A DNA stretch of 64,000 nt from Marinomonas aquiplantarum (GTDB lineage: Bacteria > Pseudomonadota > Gammaproteobacteria > Pseudomonadales > Marinomonadaceae): contig NZ_QNRF01000003.1 in NCBI RefSeq assembly GCF_003314975.1, positions 62,001 to 126,000 of the forward strand. Direction: 5' to 3'. The translations under genes were made by a program, and so were the position numbers. The notes below the pieces were generated by a model. It worked only from the letters and a program-made list of their open reading frames with translations. It did no database searches and was not told the DNA's origin. How positions within the stretch are numbered: the stretch's first letter is position 1; every line of letters begins with the position of its first letter. This document shows, one piece after another, positions 38,416-47,125 of the stretch.

Positions 38416-38529
38416 TGTGTCCCTTCCCCTTTTCAAGGGGAAGGCTAGGATGGGGTTAGTCCAGCAACCTCAAACGAACTCATCACCAACAACAGTATGC
38501 AGGCCTGATAAGCGCAGCGCCATCAGACA
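38416..38529. repeat. Further copy of the composite REP/BIME-like repeat
   Basis: This full copy has the CCTTCCCC/GGGGAAGG hairpin, the CTAGGATGGGGTTA segment and the second palindrome GCCTGATAAGCGCAGCGCCATCAG. It abuts the truncated oxidoreductase fragment, so its insertion, or a deletion ending in it, broke that gene. Confidence 0.75.
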
Positions 38530-38829
38530 CTAGCGAATGTCTAATTATCCAATTCTTCCTCGTCAAAAAACTTAATGTCTTATTGGTAAAACTCAAAACG
38601 CTGTTCTATGATGAAATTTAAATAAGGGATGTACCAATGAATTGATAAGGAATTTTTCTTCCTTTTTTACTCCCTTCAAATTATATGAACGCTGGTTTTT
38701 CCAGTTTTAGGCTTTGTGAATACCTTATTTAAAGCATTATTAATAAGTTACAAAGATATTAGAGAAAATTTTGAATTATCTAAACACGCCTGCGCACTAT
38801 TAAAGTTTTATGAATTCTAAGGAGAGATC
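38530..38829. other. AT-rich leader upstream of the 38830 gene
   Basis: Roughly 300 bases of A+T-rich sequence without an open frame of note. It must hold the promoter of the downstream gene if that gene has its own; I see no convincing -35/-10 pair. Confidence 0.4.
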
Positions 38830-39879
38830 GTGCAAGTTAAAGAGCTGCTGCAATTAACCCATTGGGTAGATAAGAATATTAAAACTGCCAATGTTGCTAA
38901 AAAGTACCAGCAACTCCAGGCGATACTTCAGCACAATGTAAATAGTAGAAACAATCAGCCTCAGCAACCCTTCAAAGATCAGAAGGATGACGTAATTAGT
39001 ACCATAAAAGACATATCCACGGGATCTTTAACCAATGAGCAGGAACGGATGCTCGATACGCTAGGTATTGAGCGTCACCTAGGCACTCATGGCATAGAAA
39101 AGCTGGAGGAAATTCTTTTTAAGAATGGACTTGATATGGCTACAGCTGCGGCTGAGATTGCTACGATCCATCAAGATATAAGCAATGGTGTAAAGCAATC
39201 TGATCAGTTGAAAGCAAGTCTAACTCCTCTTGTTTCCGAAGATGAAGAAGAGGACGACGAAAATAGTGATGTTGTAATGCGCATACATTTCCAGAACGAA
39301 GTAGCGATGGAAAATTTGAGTGATTTTAAAAAATGGGGGTCCACTTGGTGGGATATCGGTCGTGGTATTGCTATGGCGCATGATCATACGCCTGAAGATA
39401 TTCGAGTTGTTGGTGCGCAGAAAGGATCAATAATTATCGAGCTTGCAGTTATTGCAGCAATAGCAACAACGACAAGTACAATTATTTTATCTGCTCTAAA
39501 GGTTGCCGATAGAGTTTTAACAATAAGAAAGAAAGCTGAAGAAATTAAATCTCTAAAGCTAAACAATAAAAAGTTGGAAGATGACCTAGAAAAAGAAGCT
39601 GACAAAGAAAAGAGCCAAGGATTAAAGAACATCACTCAAGAAATATCAATTTCTCTTAATATTAATGAGAATGGTGATGGCGAGAAGCTAAAAGTTCTAG
39701 AGAAATCGGTTAAGAGCCTCATAGACTTTGTGGAAAATGGTGGAGAGGTTGATTTTTATGCTGACGATGAGAATGTTTCTGAGGATGAGCAGAATGATAT
39801 TGAACAGCTCAAGGTTAACTTCGCTGAAATTAAAAAACTAGAGCAGAGAGTTCTAGCAATTGAACACAAAAATTCATAA
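38830..39879 (+). CDS. Unknown membrane/coiled-coil protein, 349 aa, in cassette-like context
   Basis: The start is GTG at 38830 with AAGGAGAG upstream. The 349-aa product is not recognised. It has a polar N-terminal half with an acidic run EDEEEDDEN (about residue 142), a block GSTWWDIGRGIAMAHDHTPE followed by VVGAQKGSIIIEL, one hydrophobic helix (about residues 202-225), a charged coiled-coil-like segment to about residue 265, and an acidic C-terminus. Its stop codon is inside an attC-like site. Base use is richer in A+T than the core genes around. It may be a cassette gene; function is unknown. Confidence 0.72.
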   Translation: MQVKELLQLTHWVDKNIKTANVAKKYQQLQAILQHNVNSRNNQPQQPFKDQKDDVISTIKDISTGSLTNEQERMLDTLGIERHLGTHGIEKLEEILFKNGLDMATAAAEIATIHQDISNGVKQSDQLKASLTPLVSEDEEEDDENSDVVMRIHFQNEVAMENLSDFKKWGSTWWDIGRGIAMAHDHTPEDIRVVGAQKGSIIIELAVIAAIATTTSTIILSALKVADRVLTIRKKAEEIKSLKLNNKKLEDDLEKEADKEKSQGLKNITQEISISLNINENGDGEKLKVLEKSVKSLIDFVENGGEVDFYADDENVSEDEQNDIEQLKVNFAEIKKLEQRVLAIEHKNS

Positions 39880-39927
39880 CAAAAAAAGGCCGTCGGATGC
39901 TTCGCACCGCTGCTTTGGGCGTTATGT
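39875..39927 (+). other. attC-like recombination site (integron cassette)
   Basis: CATAAC at the left and GTTATGT at the right are inverted partners. The middle pairs CGGATGC with GCACCG around TTC, leaving one unpaired A, as in folded attC sites. The preceding gene's TAA is within the left box and the next gene starts 14 bases after the right box, the normal cassette arrangement. The right box differs from strict GTTRRRY at one base. Confidence 0.55.
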
Positions 39928-39940
39928 TTAAAGGTAAATC

Positions 39941-40405
39941 ATGTCGGCAGAAACTGATTTTTATAATTTATATAGAGTTTATAGAAACGAAGAGTCGAAG
40001 CTGGTAATCGTTAAAGCTTTACGACCTGATTTTTCCAATCATGACCAAGCTCAGGAAAATTCAGCTTGGTCTGCCTTGGATAAAAATAGAGAGGCTACTG
40101 TTTCTGAGTTTTGTAACAGCAATGTATATGACAAGTATGAGTTCATTGCAGAGTGGATGGATTATCCAGTAGGTGATGTGTTCTATGGAGATGCTTCAGG
40201 AATTGAGCTTGAAGTTTGGATATCAATGCATAACCAAGGAAAACCATATTTTGCTTTTGGAGAATGTGAAACAGAGGAGCATTTCTGGGCTAAGTTAGAA
40301 AACGACCATAGCGATGGTGATTGCTATATATTTCCTGATTTAGAAAGGCCCGCAAAAAAGCAAAAAGTTATATATGTTCAACAAAAAACACAACAAACAC
40401 ATTAA
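39941..40405 (+). CDS. Unknown protein, 154 aa, cassette-like
   Basis: The ATG at 39941 follows the attC-like site by 14 bases. The 154-aa acidic product begins MSAETDFYNLYRVYRNEES and contains YEFIAEWMDYPVGDVFYGDASG and FGECETEEHFWAKLENDH; no family is recognised, no signal peptide or helix is seen. Short orphan genes next to attC sites are typical of integron cassettes. The hairpin ACCGCCC/GGGCGGT at 40408-40443 follows the stop. Confidence 0.6.
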   Translation: MSAETDFYNLYRVYRNEESKLVIVKALRPDFSNHDQAQENSAWSALDKNREATVSEFCNSNVYDKYEFIAEWMDYPVGDVFYGDASGIELEVWISMHNQGKPYFAFGECETEEHFWAKLENDHSDGDCYIFPDLERPAKKQKVIYVQQKTQQTH

Positions 40406-40453
40406 AAACCGCCCACAAAAAACGTGCACTAATTAGGGGCGGTACTAATTAGA

Positions 40454-40657
40454 GCCAGAGTAAAATTAAAAAAATTTACCCTACCCCTTTAACCCTCTAC
40501 CCCACCAACCCTTCTCTCACTTCCGCCATCAAACGCAGTGACTTCAATCTCGCGTCAGTAATAATCAGGGTCAGAGTAAAATTAAATTTAATCGTAAGTA
40601 GCCGCTTTTTAATAATTGGGGTCAGAGTAAAATTAACTATTATTCTACTCTGCTCCC
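40454..40657. repeat. GGGTCAGAGTAAAATTAA repeats, one forming a palindrome
   Basis: Direct copies lie at 40454-40469 (degenerate), 40568-40585 and 40618-40636. An inverted copy ATTCTACTCTGCTCCC at 40642-40657 pairs with the third one to make a long hairpin. This motif type is often linked to REP elements of IS200-like Y1 transposases in gammaproteobacteria. The pairing is seen in the sequence; the link is from general knowledge. Confidence 0.6.
40494..40558 (-). repeat. Duplicate of the 3' end of the luciferase-like oxidoreductase gene
   Basis: It matches 42890-42956 at all but about eight of 65 positions, including an uninterrupted 39-base block, and still encodes [19 protein letters not shown] and a stop. 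Both copies have the same orientation, so they bracket the 2.4 kb between them like attL and attR of an element inserted at a gene end. Confidence 0.85.
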
Positions 40658-40927
40658 ATCTAATTTTTACATCAAGTATAAACACCACTATCAAATCAGA
40701 CAATAATTCGACCTTAGATATCAGTATTTCCGGTAGAAAAGGAGACAGCTAGTTGCTAATATCACTTAATAAGTTTCACAATGCTCGGCCAGTAAAAATA
40801 CGCCAGCTTTAACTCGCTAAAGCTTGCCCACCCGTTAAGCATCATATGCATCCATAGGTAGAGTTGATAAATTCAGAAAATAAAAATTAAAGAGATCAGC
40901 CCCTTTAATTAAAGCTAAGGATTAGAT

Positions 40928-42220
40928 ATGAATAAAGAGTTAAATCGTGCTTATTGGATGCTTGCAGATACAGAGCTACCTATTGCAAAAGACTTAACTT
41001 ACAAAGACTCTTTTGCAGCTCATTTTAAGCATGGATTATTATTTAATGAAAAGTTAATGATTTCAGATGCTCAAGCTGTTAATTGTGCCAACTTTAGAGC
41101 TTTGCTAAATGAAAGTGAAGAATTCAAGCAACTCATGTCAAAAGATCTTTTATCAATTGCTGTAAGAGACCCTTTAGGTACATCTGAATGTCATAGGCTT
41201 ACTCAAGTTAGAGACGCTTTTCAAAAAGAAAATAAATGTAATATGGCACAAGATCAGTTTCTTTCAGATATTGATTTAGACTTCGTAAACAACAACTGTG
41301 AAATCATTCCATATACTTATTCATCTTTACGAGAAAACTACACAAAAAGTATAATAGAAATATTCAACAGTAAAAATGCACAACAAGTTTTTGGCGATGA
41401 CATTCAGAGTTTACTAATAGAAAGATTATTAATTGAATCTGAGCGCGATCAAGGTTTAGGCAGAGTTTTCCTGCACAAAAATTTTGAATCTGATTTAAAG
41501 GATATTGGAAAGCATGATATTTGGCTCAAACATCAAAAAGAAATAATTAGATTTTCAGACGCACCCTATATCACCGGAATTCCGAAAATACTTAATACAA
41601 ACCCTATATACTCACCTCTTCATCAAAGCAGTTTTGATTTAGCGTACCCTAAAGAACCAAAAATTATTGAGAAAAGCTCTTCGATTGAAATAGCAACTAA
41701 CCTGAACCTAAGTAGTTACGAAAAAGCGCTATCAAAGTTAATGCCTGAAGATATTTTATATATTAGGGATAGCCTTGAATTCAAAGAGTATCAGAAAAAA
41801 ATTAAGTATGGTGTTTCCAGCGAAAGCTCACTTGAGAGCACATTGGATGTTCTAATTTCGTATCAGAACCTTATTGATCAGTATATTATTAAGCGTCATC
41901 TTGGGTTAAAAACGTCTAAGCAATTTAAGGGAAAAAGATTTTTAGAGCCTATTAGAAAAGTTTCCCAAGAAGGTGGAGTCTTTGCGCTTGGTTTAGCGCT
42001 AACTGATTCTATTTCTGGTGGAGCACTCTCTATTGCAAACTTTTTTGTGAGTGAACTCATTGACCGCCAATCAACATTAAGTGATCAAAATATAGCTCGA
42101 GAAAAATACAAGTTGCAGGTTTCAATAGAGAGTTCTAAAAATAATAGCAAAATTAAAGCACAACACATTACTAACGATACTTCTAATGAAACTATTTACA
42201 CATCACTGGGTAAATTTTGA
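40928..42220 (+). CDS. Unknown protein, 430 aa, in the bracketed insert
   Basis: The ATG at 40928 has AAGGA six bases upstream. The 430-aa product begins MNKELNRAYWMLADTELPIA and shows no motif that I recognise. It appears mostly alpha-helical and soluble, with a moderately hydrophobic, glycine-rich stretch near residues 348-378 (GGVFALGLALTDSISGGALS). Its sequence is A+T-rich compared with the core genes. The 3' end overlaps the convergent NUDIX gene by 25 bases. It lies between the direct repeats at 40494 and 42890, so it is probably acquired cargo. Confidence 0.7.
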   Translation: MNKELNRAYWMLADTELPIAKDLTYKDSFAAHFKHGLLFNEKLMISDAQAVNCANFRALLNESEEFKQLMSKDLLSIAVRDPLGTSECHRLTQVRDAFQKENKCNMAQDQFLSDIDLDFVNNNCEIIPYTYSSLRENYTKSIIEIFNSKNAQQVFGDDIQSLLIERLLIESERDQGLGRVFLHKNFESDLKDIGKHDIWLKHQKEIIRFSDAPYITGIPKILNTNPIYSPLHQSSFDLAYPKEPKIIEKSSSIEIATNLNLSSYEKALSKLMPEDILYIRDSLEFKEYQKKIKYGVSSESSLESTLDVLISYQNLIDQYIIKRHLGLKTSKQFKGKRFLEPIRKVSQEGGVFALGLALTDSISGGALSIANFFVSELIDRQSTLSDQNIAREKYKLQVSIESSKNNSKIKAQHITNDTSNETIYTSLGKF

Positions 42221-42744
42221 GAAATGAAAAACATTGTCATAGGATCAGTCACTTCATTACTCAATAATAGCTCCTGTAATTCACCAGCCTCAAAGAAACG
42301 AACATCCGCGATAGCTTCTTTGCTCTCTTGGTTAATAGCAGATACTTGCCCTTCGACTTCCACATTAAACAAATAAGTTTTCGATTGATTTTCTACAATA
42401 GTCTTATAAAGCTTCCAATTACTTCCAATGCAACCAGTTTCTTCAAAGAGCTCCTTTTTACCGCACTCTAAAGGAGTTAGTTCTATTTCTCCAAATCCTT
42501 TTGGTATTTCCCATGACCAACACCTATTTTCATGCCTAAAGTTTTTTACAAGGAGCAATCTTCCAGCAATGTCTTTAGCAAAAATCATAACACCATAAGG
42601 GGCGTTCCAAATAAAACGAAGATACTTTCCATGATTACCAGACGGAAAGATAACATCATCATTGTAAAGAGTTGCATATTCATTCTCGAACTCTTTAACT
42701 TCTTTTATTATTTCTATCTCGCCTTTTTTATAATTACCCTTGTT
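42196..42744 (-). CDS. NUDIX hydrolase
   Basis: The product (182 aa from ATG 42744; ATG at 42789 would add 15 residues) has a NUDIX domain with the box GFGEIELTPLECGKKELFEE followed by TG. The REXXEE core is KELFEE, with Lys in place of Arg, and the G-to-E spacing is one short, as in some ADP-ribose pyrophosphatase-like members. Substrate is unknown. It is convergent with, and overlaps, the gene at 40928. Being inside the bracketed insert, it is likely to have come with it. Confidence 0.8.
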   Translation of the reverse strand, partial: NKGNYKKGEIEIIKEVKEFENEYATLYNDDVIFPSGNHGKYLRFIWNAPYGVMIFAKDIAGRLLLVKNFRHENRCWSWEIPKGFGEIELTPLECGKKELFEETGCIGSNWKLYKTIVENQSKTYLFNVEVEGQVSAINQESKEAIADVRFFEAGELQELLLSNEVTDPMTMFFISQNLPSDV

Positions 42745-42889
42745 CATTAAATTTATTTCTCTGGTAAATAGACATTTGTATAATGACATATGACAAGTTG
42801 CTTCACACGGAAAATTATTCGCTACACTCGGGCTTCCGACAATTAAGGTGTAAACGGTTATCGAAATGAAATTCAGTGCTCAGCTCATA

Positions 42890-42956
42890 TCCCTCTACCC
42901 CACCAACCCTTCTCTCACTTCCGCCATCAGACTTAAGGACTTCAGTCTCGCGTCAG
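42890..42956 (-). repeat. Gene-proximal copy of the direct repeat
   Basis: This is the intact 3' end of the luciferase-like gene, with coding capacity [19 protein letters not shown] and stop. It matches 40494-40558 in the same orientation, with differences concentrated between 42929 and 42945. Confidence 0.85.
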
Positions 42957-43884
42957 CATCATGAATCGGCATGGAGATGATGAGTTCATCTATGCCTGTA
43001 GACTCAATAAAGCGCTCTAGCTGAAACGCCACTGAGGCTTTTGATCCCACCACGGCGTATTGCAGCATGTGCTCCACCATGTGTTTTTCAGGCGCAGACC
43101 AAATATCATCCATAGAATCCACTGGCCGCGGGAAAGGACGGTTGCGGTCACGGCGCAAGTTGACAAATTGCTGCTGCGCTGAGGTAAACAGGTATTGAGC
43201 TTCTTCGTCCGTGTCTGCCACCACCGCCATGACACCCGCCATAGCATAAGGCTGATCACCCTCTTTAGCGGCTTTAAAATGACGTCGATAAATGGTCAAG
43301 GCTTGATGCAATTGATCAGGCGCAAAGTGAGAAGCAAAAGAATACGGCAAACCAAATTGCGCGGCGACTTGAGCACTGTACAAGCTGGAGCCCAGCATCC
43401 AGATAGGCACTTGTGTACCAAAGCCTGGCACGGCACGAATGCCCTTCTCTTGGCTACTGAGATAACCTTGCAGCTCTTGAACATCGTCAGGGTAAGAATC
43501 CACGCCTGCATCCATGTTACGACGCAATGCGCGCGCCGTCATCATGTCAGTACCAGGCGCTCGGCCTAAGCCTAGGTCGATACGTTGCGGATAAAGTTCG
43601 GCTAAGGTGCCGAATTGCTCGGCAATCACCAATGGCGAGTGATTGGGCAGCATAACACCACCGGAACCAAGACGTATGTCTTTTGTGTGTGCGCCAAGGT
43701 GCGACAACACCACAGAAGTGGCCGAGCTGGCGACGCCAGCCATGCCGTGATGTTCCGCCAACCAAAAGCGCTTGTAACCTAAGGCTTCCGCCGTTTGCGC
43801 CATTTTGACGCTCATTTTTAAGGAATCCGCAACCGTATGGCCTTCGGCAACAGGAGCAAGATCCAGAATGGAAAAAGGAATCAT
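42895..43884 (-). CDS. LLM-class flavin-dependent oxidoreductase
   Basis: The 329-aa enzyme has the bacterial luciferase-like TIM-barrel. It reads [16 protein letters not shown] at the start, then [43 protein letters not shown] and [13 protein letters not shown], all typical of the family of FMN-dependent monooxygenases related to YhbW. The substrate is unknown. Its 3' end is duplicated 2.4 kb downstream, so the gene seems to be the target of an insertion that kept the frame intact. Confidence 0.9.
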   Translation of the reverse strand: MIPFSILDLAPVAEGHTVADSLKMSVKMAQTAEALGYKRFWLAEHHGMAGVASSATSVVLSHLGAHTKDIRLGSGGVMLPNHSPLVIAEQFGTLAELYPQRIDLGLGRAPGTDMMTARALRRNMDAGVDSYPDDVQELQGYLSSQEKGIRAVPGFGTQVPIWMLGSSLYSAQVAAQFGLPYSFASHFAPDQLHQALTIYRRHFKAAKEGDQPYAMAGVMAVVADTDEEAQYLFTSAQQQFVNLRRDRNRPFPRPVDSMDDIWSAPEKHMVEHMLQYAVVGSKASVAFQLERFIESTGIDELIISMPIHDADARLKSLSLMAEVREGLVG

Positions 43885-43995
43885 AAAACCTACTCAAAAG
43901 ATGTAAAAGATACCCTGATAGTTGGCCCTAAGCCGCTCAGTTACAAGTCATCAATCATGCAGCAAATATTGAAACCTATTTGATGAACTTATTCC

Positions 43996-46344
43996 TTAAC
44001 GGTTTTCCAAACGATTGAAGTCTAGAATGCCACTTTCTCTAGGTCGATCTTGCTTATTTAAGCGGGCAATAGCGTCACTCACTGACCAGAAATTTGGGTG
44101 GGTACGACGAACCCCAAAACCGTTCAACAAGGCTACGTAATCTTGTCGAGTTTTCAAGGCGGCGATGTGTTTCACCCAGTTCTGCAATTCTGACTCCTCC
44201 ACTTGCATCAGCACATTTGGGTAATCCCCCAATACGCCTTTCACTATGGTCACACCGTCTTCTTGCGGTAAGCGGGTCGACGCCTCATCCAACAAACTGG
44301 AAATATTGGCATGGGCTTTGTTATGAATCAGGCTCAGCACTTCTAGCGGTTCCCCTTGGCGTGTCACCAACACGGTCACCACATTAGGTAAATACTCGAT
44401 ACCGCCACCTTGCACCTGCTGCAATGACAAGAGCGCATTAATATCCTGTTGGGCCAGTTTACTTCGCGGTAGATCGTAACCATGATCGAGAATCGCCGCT
44501 AACTTACTGCGCAGCATTTCATACAGTTCCGCTTGGTGATCTGAAGTTTTGTACTGGATGTCGGATTGTACGCCGACCTTAATGTAATCACTGAAAATAT
44601 AATCTTTGATGATCTGGTTGGCATCACGATACCAGTACTGACGAATGCGTTCTCTGTCTTCTTTTGGCAACAGCATAAGGAAGTTCATCTCCCCTTCCAT
44701 ACGCAAGAAGTCCATATACAAACGTGTTACCAATTGGTGACCCACATTGCCATACACATCAAACCCTGCCACCAGCAGATAATGAATGCGCTCTAATAGT
44801 GGATAGTCAATCACCCAAGCGGTTTTTGGATGCTGCCCCACCATGCCACGCACCACAGAGGCGTTATCGAAGTGGCGGAAAATGGTTAATGCGGCATTTT
44901 GATTATTGCCGTCTCCATCCCAGATTAAATCCAAATCCAAGGCGCTTATTTTGTTGAATTCTGTTTGCATCAACTTGGCTTTCGCCGACAAATACGATTT
45001 TTGTTGCTCGGAAAACATCACCCAAGATGCAATCGACAAGGTGTTACTGGATTCCACCGCTGGCATTTCTAAGTCTTTTACCTGACTTTCAAGGAAGTCT
45101 GCGGTGCCCTTGTTGTAGGCAATTTCAGGGTCAAGGAAATACACCCAGAATTGCTCATTGATGACATTCACCGCCACCTGACCACGACACACAGGCCCTT
45201 TAATAAAGGCCATGATGGTTTTCTGAGCATGATCCAGCAAGAAGCGATAGCGAGCGTAGGGTGGTATTTCACGGAACGCCATGAAGGGGTTGGTAGCCAC
45301 TTCAGGCTCATAACTAGGTAAGGAGGTAACCTGATACTCAGTTCCATAGAAGAAAGACTGCCAACGCTGGTAACGAGCGTCATCCAAGCGCATAGGAATG
45401 TGGTTTTTCTGCACCTTCACTTCTGGGTCTGACCACAAACGGTAGTAAACTCGGTCAACACCAGGATCATCGTATGGACGTCGAGTCGCAATGCGATCGA
45501 TCGGCTCACCCGGCGGCGTACTAGAACGCACTAAACGAAAACGAAACGCTTCACCATCGCCCAAATACATGGAGTAAAGGTACAAATGTTCATAGATATA
45601 TCGCGCCACCAGCTGATCTTTCAGGCTATCGCCATTTAAACGACTTTCCCAAACAGCAACTTGCTGCTGAAGTTCTTCTGTCAGCGGTGTAGGAGCTGGC
45701 ATTTTACCACCGCTTGCCAACCAACGACTGAGGACATTGTATTCTGAGTCCGTCAACTGCGGCAGACCATAAGGCATCCCCCACTTTGGGTAATCCTTCT
45801 CAAATTGATCGTATTCCTCGATGCTCACACATTGCTGATCACGAGCTAGACTAAAGTCATAATCATCATCTAATACCGGCTGAGCAAACTCACCTTGCTG
45901 CTTTCGCAAAGCAATGGCCCGATACAACAAACTACCTTCTAAATTGGCCGCGGGGGATTGGTCTCGCTCGTTGAGTACAGGGTGGAAGCCTTTCTGACGC
46001 CATTCATCCGTGGTTTTACCATCAATGAATAAACGTGACGGTTTGGCGGCAAGTAGACGTGTGCCATCATAGACCAAATCCTTTGATCCACCGCGCTCAA
46101 TCCCTTCGGAGGCCGTTAATTTAAGCTGACAAGGGGCATCGTAACAAGCGTGACAGGAAACACAGCGTGAATCTAAAATGGGCTTCACTTGTTGATGATA
46201 AAACTCTGCTTCCTGACTGGAAATAGATTGCGCTCGATTCTCTGGCGTGGCGGAACCAAACACCGAATCCAATTGATGCGTTGCATAAGCCGCGCAGCCT
46301 GTTACCACAATTAAACTCAGCAACACCGTCAGCCATCGAGACAT
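43996..46344 (-). CDS. cti: Fatty acid cis/trans isomerase
   Basis: Cti turns cis-unsaturated fatty acids of phospholipids into trans forms, stiffening the membrane under solvent or heat stress. The 782-aa protein has an N-terminal signal segment with VVTGCAAY, then the cytochrome c heme motif CVSCH (about residue 60) in ILDSRCVSCHACYDAPCQL. Length and the region MAFREIPPYARYRFLLDHAQ agree with periplasmic Cti. It is monocistronic with a strong hairpin upstream. Confidence 0.93.
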   Translation of the reverse strand: MSRWLTVLLSLIVVTGCAAYATHQLDSVFGSATPENRAQSISSQEAEFYHQQVKPILDSRCVSCHACYDAPCQLKLTASEGIERGGSKDLVYDGTRLLAAKPSRLFIDGKTTDEWRQKGFHPVLNERDQSPAANLEGSLLYRAIALRKQQGEFAQPVLDDDYDFSLARDQQCVSIEEYDQFEKDYPKWGMPYGLPQLTDSEYNVLSRWLASGGKMPAPTPLTEELQQQVAVWESRLNGDSLKDQLVARYIYEHLYLYSMYLGDGEAFRFRLVRSSTPPGEPIDRIATRRPYDDPGVDRVYYRLWSDPEVKVQKNHIPMRLDDARYQRWQSFFYGTEYQVTSLPSYEPEVATNPFMAFREIPPYARYRFLLDHAQKTIMAFIKGPVCRGQVAVNVINEQFWVYFLDPEIAYNKGTADFLESQVKDLEMPAVESSNTLSIASWVMFSEQQKSYLSAKAKLMQTEFNKISALDLDLIWDGDGNNQNAALTIFRHFDNASVVRGMVGQHPKTAWVIDYPLLERIHYLLVAGFDVYGNVGHQLVTRLYMDFLRMEGEMNFLMLLPKEDRERIRQYWYRDANQIIKDYIFSDYIKVGVQSDIQYKTSDHQAELYEMLRSKLAAILDHGYDLPRSKLAQQDINALLSLQQVQGGGIEYLPNVVTVLVTRQGEPLEVLSLIHNKAHANISSLLDEASTRLPQEDGVTIVKGVLGDYPNVLMQVEESELQNWVKHIAALKTRQDYVALLNGFGVRRTHPNFWSVSDAIARLNKQDRPRESGILDFNRLENR

Positions 46345-46402
46345 AGTCCTTAATTCCTTTCTATACTTGCTCTTTTAAACATAGTTCGAGATGCCCAATG
46401 AC

Positions 46403-46444
46403 ACCTCATAAAAAAACGCCACTGCGGGCGTTTTTTTATGAGGT
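46403..46444. terminator. Long bidirectional terminator hairpin
   Basis: ACCTCATAAAAAAACGCC pairs with GGGCGTTTTTTTATGAGGT around ACTGC, an extended stem with a U-rich 3' side. It follows the small acidic protein gene at 46458 on the minus strand, separating it from cti. Confidence 0.85.
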
Positions 46445-46457
46445 AATTTATCCTTTA

Positions 46458-47057
46458 TTACTCGTCTTCAGCTCGATCATCATCAGGGTAGTCATCTGAT
46501 AATTCATAAGAATCTTCCCCCATGTCTTCGTTTGCCATAAGCAGAGCTTCTTCGTAAGCACCACCAAATTCAATGCGAGTGATGTCATATAAATCGTATT
46601 CAAAGGTGTCATCAAACCAACGGGCATCGGAACCGATTTCTTCCAACTCATAAGTCACCGCATCGGCACGAATAACGCGACCAATCTCACAGCTGTCCGG
46701 TTCGACTTCTTCACGGTGTAAGGTAACTAGGCCGTATTCTTCGCTGATGTCCATCAGCAATACCGCCAAGTCGTCTAAATCCACTTCAGGATCGACCACC
46801 TCTTCTTCACGAAGGGCTAAGACACGTTTTTGAAAATCGTTAAAAGGAGCCGGATGAGCGAAGTCACTTATGTCTTCTAAAAACAGAATTTGATAACCAT
46901 TGAGACGCACACTGTCATCTACTAGCTGGAGCAAAACCATTTCTTCATTGGCATCCACGACAAAACCGTCTGACCAGCTGTCTGGGCCATCCAGTTCTTC
47001 ACGAAAAATGCGCACTACATTTTTTCGAGTACGGGCTTTTTCCAACTCAATGAGCAT
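46458..47057 (-). CDS. Acidic protein of unknown function, 199 aa
   Basis: The ATG at 47057 follows AGGGAG. The 199-aa product is strongly acidic, with a C-terminal tail SYELSDDYPDDDRAEDE. The N-terminal part (NVVRIFREELDGPDSWSDGFVVDAN, then LQLVDDSVRLNGYQILFLED) looks like a small beta-rich, Sm-like domain. I do not recognise a named family. It lies in a minus-strand group with yacL-like and rbgA-like genes. Confidence 0.75.
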   Translation of the reverse strand: MLIELEKARTRKNVVRIFREELDGPDSWSDGFVVDANEEMVLLQLVDDSVRLNGYQILFLEDISDFAHPAPFNDFQKRVLALREEEVVDPEVDLDDLAVLLMDISEEYGLVTLHREEVEPDSCEIGRVIRADAVTYELEEIGSDARWFDDTFEYDLYDITRIEFGGAYEEALLMANEDMGEDSYELSDDYPDDDRAEDE

Positions 47058-47125
47058 ATCGGCTCCCTAAAAATACGTAAAATTCAAACACCTATTAGTG
47101 TAAACCTAGCCAGCGCGTGGAACAA

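Larger units (their letters stand above)
40406..40927. other. Intergenic stretch with repeats
   Basis: This 522-base stretch holds the hairpin at 40408-40443, three copies of a GGGTCAGAGTAAAATTAA-type repeat, a 65-base duplicate of the 3' end of the luciferase-like gene, and an AT-rich leader for the gene at 40928. No protein gene is supported. Confidence 0.6.

Noticed and set aside
40497..40703. 68-codon open frame on the minus strand
   Set aside because: Only its last ~20 codons are meaningful, being the duplicated end of the luciferase-like gene. The rest translates repeats.
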